NCBI GenBank assembly: GCA_021806345.1
Contig: JAJZXP010000201.1
Location: forward strand, 1-10,235
Length of the DNA: 10,235 bases
Source: Thermoplasmata archaeon
GTDB lineage: Archaea; Thermoplasmatota; Thermoplasmata; Thermoplasmatales; Thermoplasmataceae
Direction: 5' to 3'
Below, piece by piece: positions 8,131 to 10,235 of the stretch. Both the position numbers and the translations under genes were made by a program. The notes beneath the pieces are model-generated. The model made no database searches. It worked only from the letters and a program-made list of their open reading frames with translations, and was not told the origin of the DNA. How positions within the stretch are numbered: the stretch's first letter is position 1; each line of letters begins with the position of its first letter.

Positions 8131-8821
8131 AGTCTACACCACTCTTTTGTTCTTCAATGAAACCAAAGCCTATCTGTGTTTTGGCTCCTATGCCTGTATT
8201 TTGTATAAAATCTAAAAGATCGTAGTCAGCTGAGATTGTAAAGGAAATCATTGAACTCGGGATACCTGTGCCTTTCAGGTTGGATAGTTTTGACTTCGAG
8301 TTCGTTATACGCATGAATTGTATTTTAGGTAATGTTCCCTTAACCTTTGCATATTTTGAAATGATGTTGGCCTGAAGAACGGATGAAAAAATGTCATCCT
8401 TTGATGTTACATATTTCCCTTGATGTTTAAGTACAATAGGGCTGCGGGAAATCATGTTAATTATACCAGATGAAATACGGGTCGTTTCCAATGTGATTGA
8501 GTGAATCAGTAAAATGTTGCTTCCAAGGATTATATGCCCCTGCAATTCAAGACCATGTTTTATTTTATCAAGAATTTCAGCTTCCAAACTTGATATCAAA
8601 AATATAAATCTATCTGCTATTATGCCTGTTTTTGAGAATTCCCTCTTTCCGCCTGGAAGCAGTTGGCTCATGCAATATCTAGGGAAATGTGGGTTGTTAT
8701 GGATGTCTGATGCTAGACCTGGATTAGTATTCCTAAGTGCACTCAAAATAGAGGAATACAAGAAATATGAATGATCATATGGGACTTCTGATTCAGAATC
8801 AAGATTGACTAAGAGTCTCAC
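8120..8821 (-). CDS. cas6: CRISPR RNA endoribonuclease Cas6
   Basis: Cas6 cleaves pre-crRNA within repeats and may stay bound to the 3' end. With the GTG start at 8819-8821 the protein is 233 residues and begins MRLLVNLDSESEVPYDH, the usual first RAMP strand. His41 (SDIHNN) sits where the catalytic histidine commonly lies, before the MSQLLPGGKREF strand. The glycine-rich loop TGIGAKTQIGFGF (209-221) near the C-terminus is the family signature. Start choice: a TATA-like box at 8850-8843 predicts transcription beginning within a few bases of this GTG, so it would be leaderless. An ATG five codons upstream (8834-8836) lies between box and start. The longer ORF back to 8962 would run through the promoter and into csa3, so I reject it. 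First gene of the operon. Confidence 0.9.
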   Translation of the reverse strand: MRLLVNLDSESEVPYDHSYFLYSSILSALRNTNPGLASDIHNNPHFPRYCMSQLLPGGKREFSKTGIIADRFIFLISSLEAEILDKIKHGLELQGHIILGSNILLIHSITLETTRISSGIINMISRSPIVLKHQGKYVTSKDDIFSSVLQANIISKYAKVKGTLPKIQFMRITNSKSKLSNLKGTGIPSSMISFTISADYDLLDFIQNTGIGAKTQIGFGFIEEQKSGVDYDL

Positions 8822-8842
8822 AACTAGTAATAACATGAGAGT

Positions 8843-8850
8843 TATATAAA
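8843..8850 (-). promoter_or_regulatory. TATA-like box of the cas operon
   Basis: TTTATATA on the minus strand. Its centre is about 25 bases from the GTG start of cas6 (8821), which is the usual archaeal distance to the transcription start, and predicts a leaderless or near-leaderless cas mRNA. No strong BRE is seen upstream. Confidence 0.6.
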
Positions 8851-8867
8851 TATTGCGACGGTGTATA

Positions 8868-8896
8868 CTTTGCATATGAATTGCAACAATGCAAAG
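8868..8896. promoter_or_regulatory. Inverted repeat, likely operator in the divergent cas6/csa3 promoter region
   Basis: Perfect 8-base arms CTTTGCAT (8868-8875) and ATGCAAAG (8889-8896), 13 bases apart. Further TGCA-containing half-sites lie at 8879-8885 (AATTGCA) and 8912-8918 (TGCAATT), which are themselves inverted. The element lies upstream of both TATA-like boxes, close to the csa3 box and 17 bases beyond the cas6 box, so one dimeric regulator could act on both directions. The neighbouring winged-helix CARF protein is the obvious candidate to bind it; that link is inference. Confidence 0.5.
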
Positions 8897-8909
8897 ATTA
8901 ATAATAATT
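8897..8909 (+). promoter_or_regulatory. TATA-like box of the CARF regulator gene
   Basis: ATTAATAATAATT follows a BRE-like GCAAAG. It ends about 18 bases before the ATG at 8927 and its centre is about 24-25 bases from it, so transcription would start at or near the ATG. This fits the lack of an SD in front of that ATG. Confidence 0.45.
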
Positions 8910-8926
8910 TGTGCAATTAAAAGAAG

Positions 8927-9559
8927 ATGGCATATGCGATAAGTATCTCTGGCTTTAAGCATGAACTGATTACTACACCATTTCTCGCGATTCCGATCAG
9001 ACTGGATTTTTTTGTGTTACTGGCAACAAATCACCAGACATCTCTGGAGACTTCTAGAAAAGTGACTGAATTCCTTAATTTTGCAAACGTCGAAACAGTT
9101 GTAAAGGAAGTAAAAGATATTTACAATTTTTATGAGGTATACATAGTTCTAGAAACCATCAGGAGTGAGTACGGGTTACCAATTTGGGTCAACGTTACAT
9201 CAGGGCCGGGAATAGCAATAGCAGCAATGACGTTCTTCGCCATAAATAATAAGGTGCCTGTTGTATCATACAAGAGCGAAAATAGCTCGACGTCTATTGT
9301 TGAAGTTCACGATTCTAAAAAAATATTCACGTATAAGGAGCGTGGAATTAGAATACTCGAAGCGTTAAAAAATGGACAAAAGTCACTGCAAGAGCTTGCT
9401 GACGAACTTGGAGTCTCGAAATCTACCGTTTCTAGAAAGGTGTCTAATTTAAAGAAAGTATCATTTGTCAATACTATACGTCAAAAGCGAACAATGATCG
9501 TTTCTTTGTCAAATGCTGGTTCCAATATGATGCAAACACAAAGGAAAAAATACCCGTAA
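8927..9559 (+). CDS. csa3: CARF-winged-HTH transcriptional regulator, Csa3-like
   Basis: 210 residues. The N-terminal CARF (Rossmann-like) domain spans about 1-130, with the ligand-loop motif VNVTSGPGIAIAAM around residues 88-101, corresponding to the N-x-(S/T)-x-G region of Csa3. The winged helix-turn-helix spans about 139-195, with recognition helix SKSTVSRKVSNLKK (164-177), MarR/ArsR-like. Csa3 proteins are dimers that bind nucleotide ligands such as cyclic tetra-adenylate and control cas genes and arrays. The gene is divergent from the cas operon across a 105-base region with a palindrome, so local regulation is likely. The ATG at 8927 lacks an SD but suits a leaderless transcript. Whether it activates or represses cannot be told from sequence. 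Cas10d here has no GGDD, so the ligand source is not in this window. Confidence 0.85.
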   Translation: MAYAISISGFKHELITTPFLAIPIRLDFFVLLATNHQTSLETSRKVTEFLNFANVETVVKEVKDIYNFYEVYIVLETIRSEYGLPIWVNVTSGPGIAIAAMTFFAINNKVPVVSYKSENSSTSIVEVHDSKKIFTYKERGIRILEALKNGQKSLQELADELGVSKSTVSRKVSNLKKVSFVNTIRQKRTMIVSLSNAGSNMMQTQRKKYP

Positions 9560-9585
9560 ATGTTTCGATATTCCTAGTACAATTT

Positions 9586-9663
9586 CTCAACTTTATCCAA
9601 CCGATTATAATGCGAATCTTGAAAGGAACATTTTGGAGAGATTCGAAAGTTGAGATCATTTTT
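9586..9663 (+). other. Interrupted long stem-loop followed by a T-run; possible csa3 terminator or structured RNA
   Basis: The contiguous right arm AGATTCGAAAGTTGAG (9639-9654) pairs perfectly with two left segments, CTCAACTTT (9586-9594) and CGAATCT (9613-9619), which are separated by 18 unpaired bases. The loop is 19 bases. A run of five T (9659-9663) follows at once, starting 27 bases after the csa3 stop for the left arm. A role as terminator, a structured transcript, or an old inverted repeat with an 18-base insertion in one arm are all possible. Confidence 0.4.
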
Positions 9664-9711
9664 CAATAGCTCAATTGCAAAGAAGTAAAGAGACTTTCCC
9701 TTAATAGAAAC

Positions 9712-9744
9712 TAACTCGTCAAATGAGCTAATTTTCTTGAGTTA
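9712..9744. repeat. Imperfect stem-loop
   Basis: Outer arms TAACTC (9712-9717) and GAGTTA (9739-9744), with inner arms AAAT (9721-9724) and ATTT (9731-9734). Second of three consecutive stem-loops downstream of the CARF regulator gene. Confidence 0.35.
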
Positions 9745-9761
9745 CGGCTGATAAAGCAATT

Positions 9762-9786
9762 CTCGGTGATCATTCACATCACCGAG
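9762..9786. repeat. Perfect 9-bp stem, 7-base loop hairpin
   Basis: CTCGGTGAT (9762-9770) and ATCACCGAG (9778-9786) around the loop CATTCAC. It is the most GC-rich and most stable-looking hairpin of the region, with no T-run after it, so it looks less like a terminator than a structural or recognition element. Confidence 0.5.
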
Positions 9787-10040
9787 TCATGCTTCATACT
9801 TGAATATATTTTGATCGAGCCTGAGAGACGCAATTGCTAAAACTTGCTATACGCACTTTGAAGTCAGTCAACAGAGAGAAAGTACTCCTCTATCTCAAAT
9901 TTGTCGATGACAGAACTAAAGATTATTTATTAGGTGAAATTTGAACAGATTGGTTGCTAGCAGAGTAATGCACAGATAGTTATATTTAGAGAGTGTTCGA
10001 ATGGTATTACTGCTCTTTAGGTATATATAATCTCTTTATG

Positions 10041-10081
10041 AATTATTTTATATAATAAACTGTGTATTTAATTATTTTATA
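10041..10081 (+). promoter_or_regulatory. Duplicated 12-base TATA-like element
   Basis: AATTATTTTATA occurs at 10041-10052 and again at 10070-10081, 29 bases apart, just before sequence that turns GC-richer and open on the plus strand. Each copy could act as a TATA box for a gene starting near 10090-10120. Confidence 0.35.
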
Positions 10082-10089
10082 CCCTATTA

Positions 10090-10235
10090 GTGGCTGTTGA
10101 ACGGAATTCCGGAACATTGTCTGAAACTGAATGGAAACGCAAAGATGGCATGGAACTGCTAAGGTCGGGCATGAAAGTCAGGGAAAGGAGGGATAAGATA
10201 TCCATATCCTCTGCAGTCACTGAGGATGGCGATCT
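10090..10235 (+). CDS. Possible 5' end of an unrecognised gene, cut by the window edge
   Basis: Frame open from a GTG at 10090 to the right edge, 48 codons. It contains LSETEWKRKDGMELLRSGMK followed by a basic, polar stretch ending SAVTEDGD. The composition (many Arg as AGG, Lys, Glu) and the sharp rise in GC after an AT-rich promoter-like stretch suggest real coding. Other possible starts are TTG at 10117 and ATG at 10150; none has an SD. The ELLRSGMKVRE segment vaguely resembles the first helices of a helix-turn-helix, as in some transposases or regulators, but the following residues do not continue that pattern. A minus-strand frame is also open here, ending near 10085. Function unknown. 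Confidence 0.35.
   Translation, partial: MAVERNSGTLSETEWKRKDGMELLRSGMKVRERRDKISISSAVTEDGD

Larger units (their letters stand above)
9560..10089. other. Gene-poor region with stem-loops, possible coding debris and AT-rich promoter-like end
   Basis: No intact gene longer than about 50 codons is convincing here. Beyond the stem-loops there are two protein-like stretches in the same plus-strand frame. One is open from 9531 to 9653, containing SQLYPTDYNANLERNILERF. The other runs 9834-9944 (TTG start, 36 residues), containing RTLKSVNREKVLLYLKFVDD. Several stop codons separate them. They could be remains of one decayed gene or chance. From about 10010 the sequence becomes very AT-rich with several TATA-like runs. 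I do not recognise the debris and see no tRNA or repeat-spacer array. Confidence 0.35.

Noticed and set aside
8822..8962. N-terminal extension of cas6 back to the ATG at 8962
   Set aside because: It would overlap the csa3 start and run through both TATA-like boxes and the inverted repeat. The extension is an odd hydrophobic stretch, whereas the Cas6 first strand begins at the GTG at 8821.
9474..9659. 61-codon minus-strand frame over the end of csa3
   Set aside because: It is antisense to the winged-helix coding end and over the stem-loop, with no supporting start signals.
9560..10235. CRISPR array on the right side of the locus
   Set aside because: I found no regularly spaced repeated unit of 24-37 bases; the only direct repeat is a 12-mer of TATA-like sequence.
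10085..10235. Minus-strand frame open from the right edge to a stop near 10085
   Set aside because: Its translation is serine-rich and low in charge, less protein-like than the plus-strand frame, and the AT-rich promoter-like sequence points to plus-strand transcription. It cannot be fully excluded.

Overview
The window carries a near-complete type I-D CRISPR-Cas locus, most likely from an archaeon. The lineage call rests on three things seen in the sequence: archaeal TATA-like boxes placed so that the first genes would be leaderless, strong Shine-Dalgarno (SD) sites only inside the operon, and a Csa3-like CARF-HTH regulator. The AT-rich, AGA/AGG/ATA-rich coding would suit a Thermoplasmata-like organism, but that order-level guess is weak.

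Layout. Positions 1-45 lie just past the end of cas2 and include one CRISPR-repeat-like 24-mer (22-45) that touches the cas2 stop codon. Positions 46-8821 hold one minus-strand operon, read right to left: cas6, cas10d (csc3), csc2 (cas7), csc1 (cas5), cas3, cas4, cas1, cas2. Neighbouring genes overlap or lie within a few bases, and several starts have strong SD sites, which suggests translational coupling. Positions 8822-8926 form a compact divergent promoter region with two TATA-like boxes and a perfect 8-bp inverted repeat between them. Positions 8927-9559, on the plus strand, encode the CARF-wHTH regulator. Positions 9560 to about 10089 hold no convincing intact gene but are rich in stem-loops and possible coding debris, followed by a very AT-rich promoter-like stretch. 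From about 10090 to the right edge there may be the 5' end of another plus-strand gene.

How the genes work together (family knowledge applied to these sequences): Cas6 cuts pre-crRNA. Csc2 (Cas7 backbone), Csc1 (Cas5), Cas10d (large subunit) and probably a small subunit translated from inside cas10d form the I-D Cascade. The nuclease HD motif is in Cas10d, whereas Cas3 here is helicase only. Cas4, Cas1 and Cas2 acquire spacers. The divergent CARF regulator probably senses a nucleotide ligand and controls its own gene and/or the cas operon through the shared intergenic region. Cas10d lacks a GGDD polymerase motif, so no ligand-making enzyme is visible in this window.

Most worth checking: the internal Cas11d-type start in cas10d, the single repeat-like 24-mer abutting cas2, the palindromic operator between the divergent promoters, and the structured region at 9586-9786.
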